Below are positions 15,959-25,222 of a stretch of DNA of 44,708 bases, piece after piece. The position numbers and the translations under genes were made by a program. Source of the DNA: Betaproteobacteria bacterium (GTDB taxonomy: Bacteria; Pseudomonadota; Gammaproteobacteria; Burkholderiales; CAIKXV01); assembly GCA_947457885.1 (NCBI GenBank), contig CANGXU010000011.1, positions 1-44,708 of the forward strand. The letters run 5' to 3'. Each line of letters starts with the position of its first letter. Within the stretch, counting starts at the first letter, position 1. The notes under the pieces are model-generated. The model saw nothing but the letters and a program-made list of their open reading frames with translations, was not told the origin of the DNA and searched no databases.

Positions 15959-17754
15959 TTGGTCTTCTTCTTTTTCTTGCGGTCCTTCGATCCCGACTTC
16001 GCCTTGCCGCCGGATCCGCCATAGCCGACGTCGCGCACCTCGGTGTTCATCTTCACATCGTTGCGGCGCTGGGTGGCGATCAGTTCGCCGGTCTGGAAGT
16101 AGTCACCAGCCACCGCGAGTTCTGCGGCCTTGTCGAACTCGGGCGACCATTCGCCGAGCGAGTAGCCGAACCAGGGCGCCTGCGGCCGCAGCGCGGGCAG
16201 GCCGAGTTCCTCCCATATGCGCTTCGCGTTCTCCATGTACTCCCGCTTGGGCAGCGAGATCGGCGGGAACTTCTCTTTCAGGGTCGCATCGATCAGCACC
16301 GACGCATCGGTGCCACCGTTGCGCTTGCTGCGCGGGCCGTGCCCCTGGTCGCGGTGCGCAAGGATCTCGATGTCGAGCGCCGGGTTGGCCCGATAGGACA
16401 TCGCCCACAGCAGCGCATCCGCGTTGTTCGGGTCGATGTCCTCGTTGACCGCGATCACGTACTTGCCGGCGGCCCGGTGCAGCGAGGCGGCGCCATACAT
16501 CGCGCGCCAGATCTCGTTGCGCGGCGTGTTCGTGTCCATGATCAGCGCGACCACCTTGCGCAGGTTGGTGAGCGGCTCGTGCATCACCACCTTCTTCACG
16601 CCCTGGATACCGAGCACGTTCTTCAGGTGGTTGTGGAACAGCGGCTCCATCGCGACGCGCTTGATCAGGCTCGATTCGCTCGGCGTCACCTGCGAAATGA
16701 TCGACGTGAGGATCGCCTTCTTCTTGCGCGTGATGCAGGTCACGTCCATGAACGCGTTGAATTCCTGCAGGTTCACATGGCCATGCGACTCGCCGAACGG
16801 AGCCTCGGGCTCCAGCCACTCGGTGTTGATGAACCCCTCGATGACCACCTCGGCCTCGGCCGGGACCAGCAGGTCCACCGTCTTCGCGCGCACCACGTTC
16901 ACCGGGGCGCCGACGAGGCCGCCTGCGACATGGAATTCGTCGACCGTCTCGGGCAGCTTCTGCACCGACGTGAACGTGATGCAGGGCGGTGCGCCGAGTA
17001 CCACGGCGGCGGGCAGGCGTTCCCCGCGCGCCTTCGCCTTTTCCCAATGGATGTAGATGCCGGGGCGCAGTTCCAGCGAGGGATTCATGCCCAGCCGCCG
17101 CTGCCCCTTCACCTGGCCGCGGTAGTTGCCCATGTTCTGCACGCCGGTCTCGGGGTCCTTCGTGATGTACTGCGACAGCGTCGTGTACGGCGCGTTGTCC
17201 CAGCCCGGCGTCGAGATCGGCACCGGGATCGCATCGAGCCCCATGCCCGGCTTGTCGAGATCATCGCCCATGATCACGATTTCGTGACAGGGCGCGTTCT
17301 CGACGATACGCGGTGGAATCGGGTTCGCGGCCGCCTTGTTCCAGGTGGCGTCGATCTGGTCGAGTTCGCAGCCGATGCCGATCCGGTAGATCTCGCGGTT
17401 GGCCGCGAGCGCGCCGACCACCACGGGGATGTCGTACTTGCGGCCCTTGGTGTCGACCACGTTGTTGAACAGGAAGGCCTTGCGGTCCTTCTCTTCGATG
17501 CCGCCGCGGAACTGCCAGCGCACCAGCGGGTGCATCTCGGTGTCCTTGTTGATCGGACGGTCGACGGTCACCAGCAGGCCCGCCTTGTCGAGTGCAGCGA
17601 TGTGGTCGTGCAGGTCCGGATAGGTGCGCGCAAGCGCAGCCCGCGCAGGCTTCGCTGCGGCGCCGCGCGCGCGCGTACGGGCCGATGCCGGGGCGGCGGC
17701 CCTGGTCTTCCTGTTGCCGGGCGCCTTCGCGGCGCCGCCTTTGCTGACTGCCAT
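15955..17754 (-). CDS. UbiD-family decarboxylase (prenylated-FMN dependent)
   Basis: A 599-residue member of the UbiD family, reversible decarboxylases of aromatic or alpha,beta-unsaturated acids that use prenylated FMN made by a UbiX partner (none in the window). The start is the ATG at 17754, 12 bases behind GGAGG; the frame stays open to 17967 without support. Seen: NMGNYRGQVKG in the cofactor region and PEAPFGESHGHV, in which the two glutamates five residues apart match the catalytic glutamates of this family. Unusual are an alanine/arginine-rich N-terminal extension (about 45 residues) and a very basic tail ending KDRKKKKKTK. It differs from the ubiquinone-pathway UbiD by length and context, so catabolism is likelier. 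It follows the kinase gene by 32 bases. Confidence 0.93.
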   Translation of the reverse strand: MAVSKGGAAKAPGNRKTRAAAPASARTRARGAAAKPARAALARTYPDLHDHIAALDKAGLLVTVDRPINKDTEMHPLVRWQFRGGIEEKDRKAFLFNNVVDTKGRKYDIPVVVGALAANREIYRIGIGCELDQIDATWNKAAANPIPPRIVENAPCHEIVIMGDDLDKPGMGLDAIPVPISTPGWDNAPYTTLSQYITKDPETGVQNMGNYRGQVKGQRRLGMNPSLELRPGIYIHWEKAKARGERLPAAVVLGAPPCITFTSVQKLPETVDEFHVAGGLVGAPVNVVRAKTVDLLVPAEAEVVIEGFINTEWLEPEAPFGESHGHVNLQEFNAFMDVTCITRKKKAILTSIISQVTPSESSLIKRVAMEPLFHNHLKNVLGIQGVKKVVMHEPLTNLRKVVALIMDTNTPRNEIWRAMYGAASLHRAAGKYVIAVNEDIDPNNADALLWAMSYRANPALDIEILAHRDQGHGPRSKRNGGTDASVLIDATLKEKFPPISLPKREYMENAKRIWEELGLPALRPQAPWFGYSLGEWSPEFDKAAELAVAGDYFQTGELIATQRRNDVKMNTEVRDVGYGGSGGKAKSGSKDRKKKKKTK

Positions 17755-17786
17755 GACGATGCACCCCCTCCGTGGTTGAGGCACGG

Positions 17787-20700
17787 TTATACCAAGTTCG
17801 GCACTTCCCGGCGCAGCGTCGCGTGCAACGCACCGGCGCCGCCGAAGCGGGCATCGAGCAGCGCGGCGGCATGGTCGAACTCGAGCCTGGCGAGGTATCC
17901 GGCGAGGTACCGGTGGTCGGCAGGATCCATCCGGCGCTGCAAAGCCGGCGAGAGGGCCTCGAAGCAATCGACGGCGGCCATGTCCTGCTGGCGCAGGAGC
18001 GCCACCAGGCGCAACAGCGCTGCCGGGTGCAGCTCGTCGCCCGCACCCGGCGCTCCCTCGGCGGCCGGCACCACCGGTCCGGTATCTGCATCCACCTCCG
18101 GCAGCAGCAACGCAGCAGACGCCCTCAACTGCCCGATGGCCTCGGCCACGCGCGACAAGCTGTCGATCACCCGCGCCTCATCCTGCCGCCGACAGGCCGC
18201 CTCGGCATCGGATGCAAGGGCATGGATACGGTTGGCCCCCAGCGTTCCTGCGGATCCCTTCAACCGGTGCATCCGCATCGCGCCGTCGGCGAATGCAGCG
18301 GCATCGAACGGCGCCGCGGGGATAGACGTGTCCACCGGATCGCGCAGCCAGCGCACCAGCATGCGCCGGAACAGGGCGAGGTCGTTGCCCATGCGGCGCC
18401 GGGCATCGGCCGTCTCGATACCCTCGATCTGCGGCCACGCAGCGGATGCATCGGTCGGCGTGGCAGCGAAGGCGACCGCCGAGGGCAGCACGACCGGTGG
18501 CGGATCGTGCAGGTGGCTGCGGATGCAGGCGACCGCGGCGGACGCTTCGAACGGCTTGCTGATGAAGCCGTCCATGCCCGCGGCCGCCGCGCGCTGGCGC
18601 TCGCTGGTCAGCGCACCCGCAGTCAGCGCGATGATCGGCAGCGCCGTCAGGCCGAGTTCGCCGCGGATGCGCCGGGTAGCCTCGTAGCCGTCGAGCACCG
18701 GCATCTGCACGTCCATGAGTACCACATCGTATGCCGCAGGCGGCGCGCGCAGTGCCTCGAGCGCCTCCTGGCCGTTGCGGGCCACGTCGACATGTGCGCC
18801 TTCGATCTCGAACAGCCGGCGCGCGACCTCGAGGTTCATCTCGCTGTCGTCCACCACGAGGATACGCAGCGCCTGCAGCCCGCGCGAACCCGACGGCGGC
18901 CGTTCGGTGGCCGGCGGCAGCCTCGAGGCATCTGACAGCGTGAGCGCCAGTTCGACCCGGAACACGCTGCCAGCCCCAGGCGTGCTCTCCAGCCCGACCG
19001 AGCCGCCCATCAGCCGCACCAGGCGCCGCACGATCGACAGTCCGAGCCCGGTGCCGCCGAAGCGCCGAGTGGTCGAGGCATCGGCCTGCGAGAACGGCGA
19101 GAAGATCAGCGCCTGTTCGTCGGCCGTGATGCCGATGCCGGTATCGCGCACGTCGAAGCGCAGCCTCGCCGTCGATCCGGCCCCGCGATCGTCGAGGCGC
19201 CGCACGATCAGGTCGACCCGCCCCTGCTCGGTGAACTTGATCCCGTTCGCGAGCAGGTTGCTCAGCACCTGGCTCAGCCGCAGCGGGTCGCCGTCGACCA
19301 CGTCCGGCAGGCCGGCATCCAGTTCGACGCCGAGGGCGATGCCTTTCGCATCGGCTTGCACCTGCGCGATGGCGACGATCTCCTCGACCAGCTTGCTCAG
19401 CCGGAACGGTCGGGATTCGAGGTAGAGTTCGCCAGCTTCGATCTTCGACAGGTCGAGCACGGCGTTGATCACGCCCAGCAGCGAACCGCTGGACAAGCGG
19501 ATCTTCCCGAGCAGGTCGGCCTGGGCCGGATCGAGAGCAGTCCTCCCGAGCAGGTAGGACAGTCCGATGACCGCATGGATCGGCGTGCGGATCTCGTGGC
19601 TCATGTTGGCGAGGAAACGGCTTTTCGCCTCGCTCGCCTGCTCGGCCTGCCGGGTACGCGCCTCGAGCGCCGCGTTGAGCGACTCCAGCTGGGCCTGGGC
19701 ATCCTTGAGGTCTGTGATGTCGAATACCAGGGTATAGAAGCCGACGACCGCTCCATCCTGCACGTCAGGCAGGTAGCGTACCCGCGCGTGCCGCTGGCCG
19801 TTGCCATCCAGGCGGGCGACGGTCCGCTCGAAGCTCTGTTCCTCGCCGCGCAGGGCAGCCTCCGCCTTCGGCCGGGATTCCTCGAAGCTGCCAGCTCCGA
19901 GTAACGCCTGCATGTGCATGCCCGGTATCCGCTCCGGAGGAATGCCGAACCAGTCCTCGAACGCCCGGTTGGCGAAGCGGCAGATCAGCCGCCGGTCCCA
20001 GTAGCCGATCATCGAGGGCGTGGCATCGAGGATCTTCTGAAGGTCGCGCCGTGCAGCCGCGAGCGAGGCCTCGCTCGCGCTCAGGCGCGCATTGGTCGCC
20101 TTCTGCGCGGCATCGCGCTCCTGCAGCCTGTAGATCATCGTATCGAAGGCCCGCGACAGGTCCCCGAACTCGTCACGAGATGCGTAACCGGTACGCACGG
20201 TCAGGTCGCCCGCCTCCACCGCAGCCGCAGTGCGCTGCAGGCGGTCCATCGGCAACAGCACCCGTCTGAGCACGACCAGCGCGAACATGCCGATCAGCGC
20301 GATGAATACAGCCTGGTTGCCCAGCGTGATCCGGCGCTGCACGCCCTCCCGCTGCCGGCGTACCTCGCTCAATCGCTCTTCCAGGTCGAACGCCGCATCG
20401 CTGATCCGTCGCGTTTCCGCGACCACGTTGTTGGACAGCATCTCGAGCCGCGGCTGTACTCGTGGACGGTCGGGATCGGTCGCGGTCTCCTCGATCGCGG
20501 CGAACAGGTCCGGCAGGGTGGCGGCCACGCGCAGGAGCATGTCGATGTCTTCATTGAAATCGTCCGACCGGCCCTGCAGCCGCGTCAGCGTTGCCGTCAC
20601 TTCGCCGTGCACCGCACGCCACTGCCGGCTCGCGCGCGGCGTCGTGTTCAGCAGGTAGTCCTGGGTCAGCACCAGCAGGCTGGCCGCGTCGCGCGAGATG

Positions 20701-20837
20701 CGCCCGAGTTCGAGCTGGAACTTGTCCAGCCGCTCGTCCTGGCCGATGCCTACCTCGAAGATGACCATACGCATGGACACCACCGCGAAGGCGACAGCGA
20801 TGCCCCATAGGATCAGGCGGCGGATGCGCACAGGCAA
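17787..20837 (-). CDS. Hybrid sensor histidine kinase (HAMP-PAS-HisKA-HATPase-REC-HPt)
   Basis: A 1016-residue inner-membrane kinase. TM1 (about residues 8-26), a periplasmic helical sensor (about 27-173) and TM2 (about 175-192) lead to HAMP (about 190-243) and a coil, then PAS (about 265-385). HisKA has NMSHEIRTP with phospho-acceptor His414; the ATPase has DTGIGI (565-570) and GGTGLGL (594-600). A receiver has Asp709 in LMDVQMP and Lys761; an HPt domain has MHRLKGSAG with His857. All phosphorelay residues are present, so the signal should pass to a separate response regulator, which is not in the window. The start is TTG at 20837, directly after the TAG of the binding-protein gene; an in-frame GTG at 20831 is equally possible. 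Its position behind a solute-binding protein suggests a sensing pair. Confidence 0.95.
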   Translation of the reverse strand: MPVRIRRLILWGIAVAFAVVSMRMVIFEVGIGQDERLDKFQLELGRISRDAASLLVLTQDYLLNTTPRASRQWRAVHGEVTATLTRLQGRSDDFNEDIDMLLRVAATLPDLFAAIEETATDPDRPRVQPRLEMLSNNVVAETRRISDAAFDLEERLSEVRRQREGVQRRITLGNQAVFIALIGMFALVVLRRVLLPMDRLQRTAAAVEAGDLTVRTGYASRDEFGDLSRAFDTMIYRLQERDAAQKATNARLSASEASLAAARRDLQKILDATPSMIGYWDRRLICRFANRAFEDWFGIPPERIPGMHMQALLGAGSFEESRPKAEAALRGEEQSFERTVARLDGNGQRHARVRYLPDVQDGAVVGFYTLVFDITDLKDAQAQLESLNAALEARTRQAEQASEAKSRFLANMSHEIRTPIHAVIGLSYLLGRTALDPAQADLLGKIRLSSGSLLGVINAVLDLSKIEAGELYLESRPFRLSKLVEEIVAIAQVQADAKGIALGVELDAGLPDVVDGDPLRLSQVLSNLLANGIKFTEQGRVDLIVRRLDDRGAGSTARLRFDVRDTGIGITADEQALIFSPFSQADASTTRRFGGTGLGLSIVRRLVRLMGGSVGLESTPGAGSVFRVELALTLSDASRLPPATERPPSGSRGLQALRILVVDDSEMNLEVARRLFEIEGAHVDVARNGQEALEALRAPPAAYDVVLMDVQMPVLDGYEATRRIRGELGLTALPIIALTAGALTSERQRAAAAGMDGFISKPFEASAAVACIRSHLHDPPPVVLPSAVAFAATPTDASAAWPQIEGIETADARRRMGNDLALFRRMLVRWLRDPVDTSIPAAPFDAAAFADGAMRMHRLKGSAGTLGANRIHALASDAEAACRRQDEARVIDSLSRVAEAIGQLRASAALLLPEVDADTGPVVPAAEGAPGAGDELHPAALLRLVALLRQQDMAAVDCFEALSPALQRRMDPADHRYLAGYLARLEFDHAAALLDARFGGAGALHATLRREVPNLV

Positions 20838-21872
20838 CTACCGGACCAGCCGTACAGCGCGTGCATCGAGCTGGCGCAGAGGTTCGAGCCGTATCATGTC
20901 CAGATACTCGGGCGCCCGGGACGACGACGGGACGAGCTTCTCGCGCAACGCCCAGCGGACTTGCGCCTCGAGCTGCGACACCAGGGGCTGTGCGAGTTGC
21001 AGCCTGTATTCGAACGCATCCCAGGTTCGTTCGATCTCCTTGACGTCGACCTTCAGTATGTCCGCCGCGAGCCTGCGCGCCTCGGCCGGATTGCGCCGGA
21101 TCAGGGCGTTGGCCCGCTCCACGGCACGCAGCAGTTTCACGACGATGGCGTCGGACACACCGGCGGAGGCCGGCGCGCTGACCAGGTTGAACATCACTGC
21201 GAAGAAATTCGGTCCGGGCACGATGCCTCCGCGCGGCCCCAGGCGGCGCAGGGCCTCGGATGCGAGCGTCCCGAACAGGCCGGCGGCGTCGATGTCCCCG
21301 CGCACCAGCGCGTCGGCTATCTGGGACGGCTCGAGCAGGACCAGCGTGATGTCCGCAGTCGTCAGACCGTAGTAGAGCAGGAACGTATCGACGAAGAAGT
21401 GTCCGCCTGAGGCGCGCGGCGTGCCTATCCGCTTGCCACGCAGGTCGGCCGGCCTGGCGATCCCGCGATCGGTACGAACGACCATGCTGTTGTCCCCGAT
21501 CGACCGGGTAATCGTGGCGATGATCGAGAAGTCGCTGCGCTGCAGGCTGGCGAACATGATCGGCGCGTCCGCCACGGTCGCGAACTGGAGTTCGCCGGCC
21601 AGCAGGCGCTCGAGCCCGATGCGCCCGACCGGTACATGCACGACCCGCAGCGGCAGTCCTTCCGCCGCGAACAGGTCCATGCGCTCGGCGATCAGAACGG
21701 GCAGCGCGTGCGGGCTGTCGGTCACGGCAAGCGTCATGGGGCCACGGGCGGGCACTGCCGCAAACCGTGCGGCCGCGTTACCGGGCAACCCGGCGAGCAT
21801 TGCACCTGCGGCGACCAGCCTGCGCCGTACGGCGCGATCACGCAGCACGTCGTACACCCCGGCGCCGAGCAC
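20838..21872 (-). CDS. ABC-type solute-binding protein (NMT1/THI5/SsuA-like)
   Basis: A 344-residue binding protein of the NMT1/THI5-like fold, which includes receptors for nitrate, sulfonates, taurine and thiamine precursors. Seen: AVTDSPHALPVLIAERMDLF, GELQFATVADAPIMFA, DLRGKRIGTPRASGGHFF and QIADALVRGDIDAAGLFG. The export signal is arginine-rich (VRRRLVAAGAMLAG). The GTG at 21872 is the first possible start; a second GTG seven codons in (before YDVLRD) also fits. No ABC permease or ATPase gene is near; instead the gene abuts the hybrid kinase with no spacer, so it may present a ligand to that kinase. It heads the operon that runs to 13215; the preceding 215 bases hold no gene. Confidence 0.88.
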   Translation of the reverse strand: MLGAGVYDVLRDRAVRRRLVAAGAMLAGLPGNAAARFAAVPARGPMTLAVTDSPHALPVLIAERMDLFAAEGLPLRVVHVPVGRIGLERLLAGELQFATVADAPIMFASLQRSDFSIIATITRSIGDNSMVVRTDRGIARPADLRGKRIGTPRASGGHFFVDTFLLYYGLTTADITLVLLEPSQIADALVRGDIDAAGLFGTLASEALRRLGPRGGIVPGPNFFAVMFNLVSAPASAGVSDAIVVKLLRAVERANALIRRNPAEARRLAADILKVDVKEIERTWDAFEYRLQLAQPLVSQLEAQVRWALREKLVPSSSRAPEYLDMIRLEPLRQLDARAVRLVR

Positions 21873-22087
21873 CGCAGGACCAGGTCGTCACGCAGTCGCA
21901 CCGGCCCGGCTGGATCCGTTGCAGGGTCATGTCGTTCATCTGGCGCTCAGGGCTCTGGAGCAGGCGGCGAATACTCGAATAGTGTTCACGTTTCGGCACG
22001 CACGGCGCATTCTTGAGGGCTGGAAGACCTGAAGATACAGGTACTGCCGGCGCGGTGGCCGGCGGTGTGGCGCCGGCCCGCCGTACG

Positions 22088-23074
22088 TCAGTCGGCGCGG
22101 ATGCCGGCAGCCTTCACGAGTTGCGTCCAGCGGACGATCTCGAGCCGGATCTGCGCCGCGAACTGCGCCGGCGTGCTGCCCACCGGCTCGGCTCCCTCGA
22201 TGGCCAGCAGCGCCTTCAGGTCGGGGCTGTTGACCGCCCTCACCGCTTCCGCATGCAGTCGATCGATCACCGGCCGTGGCGTCCGCGCCGGTGCCAGCAG
22301 GCCGGTCCAGGAAGCATATTCGAACCCGGGTACACCGGCTTCGGCGACCGTCGGGAGTTCGGGAAGCACCGTGGACCGGCGCGCCCCCGTGCTCGCCAGC
22401 GCACGCAGCCGGCCGGCCCGAACCTGCGGCAGCGCCGTCGAGATCGTTGCCATGTTGACCTGAACCTCGTTGGCCACCAGCGCCTGCACCGACGGTGCGC
22501 CGCCCTTGTACGGGACGTGCACCAATCGGGTCCCGGTCATCTGCATGAAGCGCTCCATCGACATGTGGGTGCCGGTGGCCGCGCCGCTGGTGCCGTAATT
22601 GAGCATGCCCGGCTTCGCGCGCGCGAGCGCGAGCAGGTCCTGCACGGACTTCACCGGCAGCGAGGGATGCACCACCAGCAGGTTGGGAAACGCCGACAGC
22701 ACCGTGATCGGCGCGAAATCGCGCTCGCTGTCGAACGACAGCTTCGGATGCAGCGCTGGCGTGGCCGTGAACGACGCCGCGATCGCGAGCAACGTATGCC
22801 CGTCGGGCGCCGCGCGTGCGACGATCTCGGTCCCGATCACGCTGCCAGCCCCGGGCCGGTTGTCGACCAGCACCGTCTGGCCGAGCGCCGCAGACAGTTG
22901 CTGCGCCAGCGGGCGCGCCACCAGGTCGGTCGACCCACCCGAGCTCTGCGGCACGATCAGGCGCACCGGCTTCGAGGGCCAGACGGGCTGCGCCGCGCAC
23001 ACGGGCTGCAGGAAGATCGCCAGCGCGGCAACGATGGCGGGCAACGCACCGGCGACAAGCGTCTGGATCGGCAT
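22088..23074 (-). CDS. Bug/TctC-family periplasmic receptor downstream of tctBA
   Basis: A 328-residue TTT receptor. The ATG at 23074 follows a strong GGAGGAACCG site and gives a signal peptide MPIQTLVAGALPAIVAALAI cut near AAQPV; the frame remains open to 23959, but that stretch lies inside tctA and is not coding. Family marks are WPSKPVRLIVP, the DNRPGAGSVIG loop, LNYGTSGAATGTHMS and HVPYKGGAPSVQAL. It sits 101 bases after tctA, so it is probably the last gene of the transporter operon and the second receptor in it. An inverted repeat (CCATGC-N7-GCATGG, 23098-23116) lies in the gap and may tune its expression. Confidence 0.93.
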   Translation of the reverse strand: MPIQTLVAGALPAIVAALAIFLQPVCAAQPVWPSKPVRLIVPQSSGGSTDLVARPLAQQLSAALGQTVLVDNRPGAGSVIGTEIVARAAPDGHTLLAIAASFTATPALHPKLSFDSERDFAPITVLSAFPNLLVVHPSLPVKSVQDLLALARAKPGMLNYGTSGAATGTHMSMERFMQMTGTRLVHVPYKGGAPSVQALVANEVQVNMATISTALPQVRAGRLRALASTGARRSTVLPELPTVAEAGVPGFEYASWTGLLAPARTPRPVIDRLHAEAVRAVNSPDLKALLAIEGAEPVGSTPAQFAAQIRLEIVRWTQLVKAAGIRAD

Positions 23075-23175
23075 CGGTTCCTCCGGCAGTGCGCCTGCCA
23101 TGCTCGAGCGGCATGGTCCGGCAGCATCGCGATCGGGCCGGCGTACGCCCGTCGCTGACACACCGCAAGCATACC

Positions 23176-24687
23176 TCAGTCGTCGCGCAATCTCTCCCGC
23201 TGGTGGCGCACCCCTGGCAGCAGCACGAACGCCAGCAGCAGCACGGCAGCGGCCAGCAGGGTCGCGCTGATCGGCCGCTGCAGGAAGATCATGTAGTCGC
23301 CGCCGGACACCGACAGCGAGCGGCGGAAGTTCTCCTCGAGCATCGGTCCGAGGATCAGGCCGAGCAGCAGGGGCGCCGGCTCGCAGCCGAGCTTGCGCAG
23401 CACGTATCCCGCCACGCCGGCCACCGCCATGAACACGACCTCCATCATGCTGTTGCGCAGGCTGTAGACGCCGACGCAGCAGAACACGATGATCGCGGGG
23501 TACAGGTAGCGGTAAGGCATCTGGAGCAGGCGCACCCACAGCCCGATCAGTGGCAGGTTGAGCACGACCAGCATGAGGTTGCCGATCCACATGCTGACCA
23601 CCAGGCCCCAGAACAGTTCCGGCTGCCTGGCGATGATCTGCGGCCCGGGCTGGATGCCGTGGATCATCAGGGCACCGACCAGCAGCGCCATGATCGCGTT
23701 GGGCGGGATGCCCAGCGCGAGCATCGGGATGAATCCAGCCTGTGCACCCGCGTTGTTCGCCGCCTCCGGCCCGGCCACGCCCTCGACCGCGCCCTGCCCG
23801 AAGCGCAACGGATCGCGCGCCAGCTTCTTTTCCATGCTGTAGGACGCGAACGACGGGATGGTCGAACCGCCACCGGGCAGGATGCCCATCACGATGCCCA
23901 GCAGCGTGCCGCGCACGGTCGCCGGTGTCGCACGCCGAAAGTCGTCGCGCGACGGCCACAACCGGTCGCGCAGGCGCGCAAGCCCGCCGTCCTGCGCGCG
24001 TGACTCGAGGTTGAGCATGATCTCGGAAAGGCCGAACAGCCCCATGGCCACCGGCACGAAGCCGACCCCGTCGAACAGGTCGTCGATACCGAAGGTGAAG
24101 CGCTGCTCCCCGGTGGTGACATCGGTGCCGATCAGCCCGACGAACACACCGAGGACGATCATCGCCATCGCCTTCACCAGCGAGCCGTGGGCGAGGACGA
24201 TGGCGGCCACCAGGCCGAGCACCATCACCGCGACATAGTCGGGGGACTGGAACAGAAGCGCGACGCTCGCGATGGCCGGACCCCCGATGGCAATCGCGAG
24301 CGTGGTGACCGTCCCGGCGAACAGCGATGCGAGCGCCGCGATCGCCAGCGCCGCGCCTGCCCGACCCTGCCTCGCCATCGCATGGCCATCGATGCAGGTA
24401 ACCACCGAGGACGATTCACCGGGCAGGTTGACCAGGATGGCGGTGGTCGACCCGCCGTACTGCGATCCGTAGAACACGCCGGCCAGCATGATCAGTGCCC
24501 CGGTCGGCTCGAGGTAGAAGGTTATCGGCATCAGCATCGCGATCGTCGCCGTCGGGCCGATGCCGGGCAGCACGCCGACCAGGGTGCCGAGCAGGCAGCC
24601 GACCAGGCACAGGCCGAGGTTCACCGGCGTCATCGCGACGACGAAGCCCTGCGCGAGGTTGCCGAGCAGCGCCGTGAGCAGGTCCAT
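23176..24687 (-). CDS. tctA: Tripartite tricarboxylate transporter large permease TctA
   Basis: A 503-residue membrane protein with about 11-12 hydrophobic segments, the large permease of a secondary transporter driven by an ion gradient and fed by a Bug receptor. The family signature lies in its first third: GVLPGIGPTATIAMLMPITF and GVFYGSQYGGSTTAILVNLPGE. A repeat of the same theme occurs in the second half (GILPGGGSTIPSFASYSMEKK and GVAGPEAANNAGAQAGFIP). The start is the ATG at 24687, 42 bases past the tctB stop. Flanked by tctB and a Bug gene on each side of the tctBA pair, this is the only TTT permease in the window. Confidence 0.96.
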   Translation of the reverse strand: MDLLTALLGNLAQGFVVAMTPVNLGLCLVGCLLGTLVGVLPGIGPTATIAMLMPITFYLEPTGALIMLAGVFYGSQYGGSTTAILVNLPGESSSVVTCIDGHAMARQGRAGAALAIAALASLFAGTVTTLAIAIGGPAIASVALLFQSPDYVAVMVLGLVAAIVLAHGSLVKAMAMIVLGVFVGLIGTDVTTGEQRFTFGIDDLFDGVGFVPVAMGLFGLSEIMLNLESRAQDGGLARLRDRLWPSRDDFRRATPATVRGTLLGIVMGILPGGGSTIPSFASYSMEKKLARDPLRFGQGAVEGVAGPEAANNAGAQAGFIPMLALGIPPNAIMALLVGALMIHGIQPGPQIIARQPELFWGLVVSMWIGNLMLVVLNLPLIGLWVRLLQMPYRYLYPAIIVFCCVGVYSLRNSMMEVVFMAVAGVAGYVLRKLGCEPAPLLLGLILGPMLEENFRRSLSVSGGDYMIFLQRPISATLLAAAVLLLAFVLLPGVRHQRERLRDD

Positions 24688-24729
24688 CAGCAGGTATGCG
24701 CCATCGCGCGCCCGGGACGCCTGCCCATG

Positions 24730-25185
24730 TCATCCACCGCCCAGCCGGGGCAGGGCATGCAACGGCAGGCCCAGGCCCCAGACGAAGATCGCCAGCACCG
24801 CCAGAGACAGCACCGCAGCCGGCAGCAGCACCGAACGCAGCGCCACGCCGGGCACTGCACGGGCCGCGCACAGCGCGGACGCGAAGATCGCGATCACGAC
24901 GCCGAGCGGCTCGAGCGCGAACGCAAAGGCGAGCACGGCGGCGGTGACCGCCAGCAGCGGCCGCAGGCGACCGGGTTCGACCGCCGGCGCCGACGCACGC
25001 ACACCACCGGCGGCGATGAGCAGGCCGAGCCCGACCATCAGCCAGCAGGCAGCGAGCGGCACGTAGCCCTCGCCCATCGCATCGGCGGTACCGACGTTCA
25101 GCGAGCGGCCGGCAACCAGACCACCCGCACCGATCGCCAGGAACAGCGCACCGGCGAGGGTGTCCTGGTTGAGCCAGCGGGACAT
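24730..25185 (-). CDS. tctB: Tripartite tricarboxylate transporter small permease TctB
   Basis: A 151-residue membrane protein with four hydrophobic segments, as expected for the small TTT subunit: AGALFLAIGAGGLVAGRSL, PLAACWLMVGLGLLIAAGG, LLAVTAAVLAFAFALEPLGV and AVLSLAVLAIFVWGLGLPL. TctB is poorly conserved, and the identification rests on length, topology, the PEDVLAG-like opening SRWLNQDTLAGALF and its place directly before tctA. The Bug gene 25223 ends 37 bases upstream, so the order receptor-tctB-tctA is the classical TTT operon. Confidence 0.92.
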   Translation of the reverse strand: MSRWLNQDTLAGALFLAIGAGGLVAGRSLNVGTADAMGEGYVPLAACWLMVGLGLLIAAGGVRASAPAVEPGRLRPLLAVTAAVLAFAFALEPLGVVIAIFASALCAARAVPGVALRSVLLPAAVLSLAVLAIFVWGLGLPLHALPRLGGG

Positions 25186-25222
25186 CGTCCGAGGACCGCC
25201 GACAGCCGTATCGGACAGGTGC

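Noticed and set aside
22029-22087. G+C-rich stem-loops after the Bug gene ending at 22088
   Set aside because: Pairing segments such as GCCGGCG/CGCCGGC exist, but they are short, could pair in several ways and lack a T-run; such matches are expected in this composition.
22088-23959. A 623-residue open frame that joins the Bug receptor to a stretch inside tctA
   Set aside because: Only the part from 23074 resembles a protein, and its own signal peptide and strong ribosome site start there. The upstream portion is out of frame in tctA.
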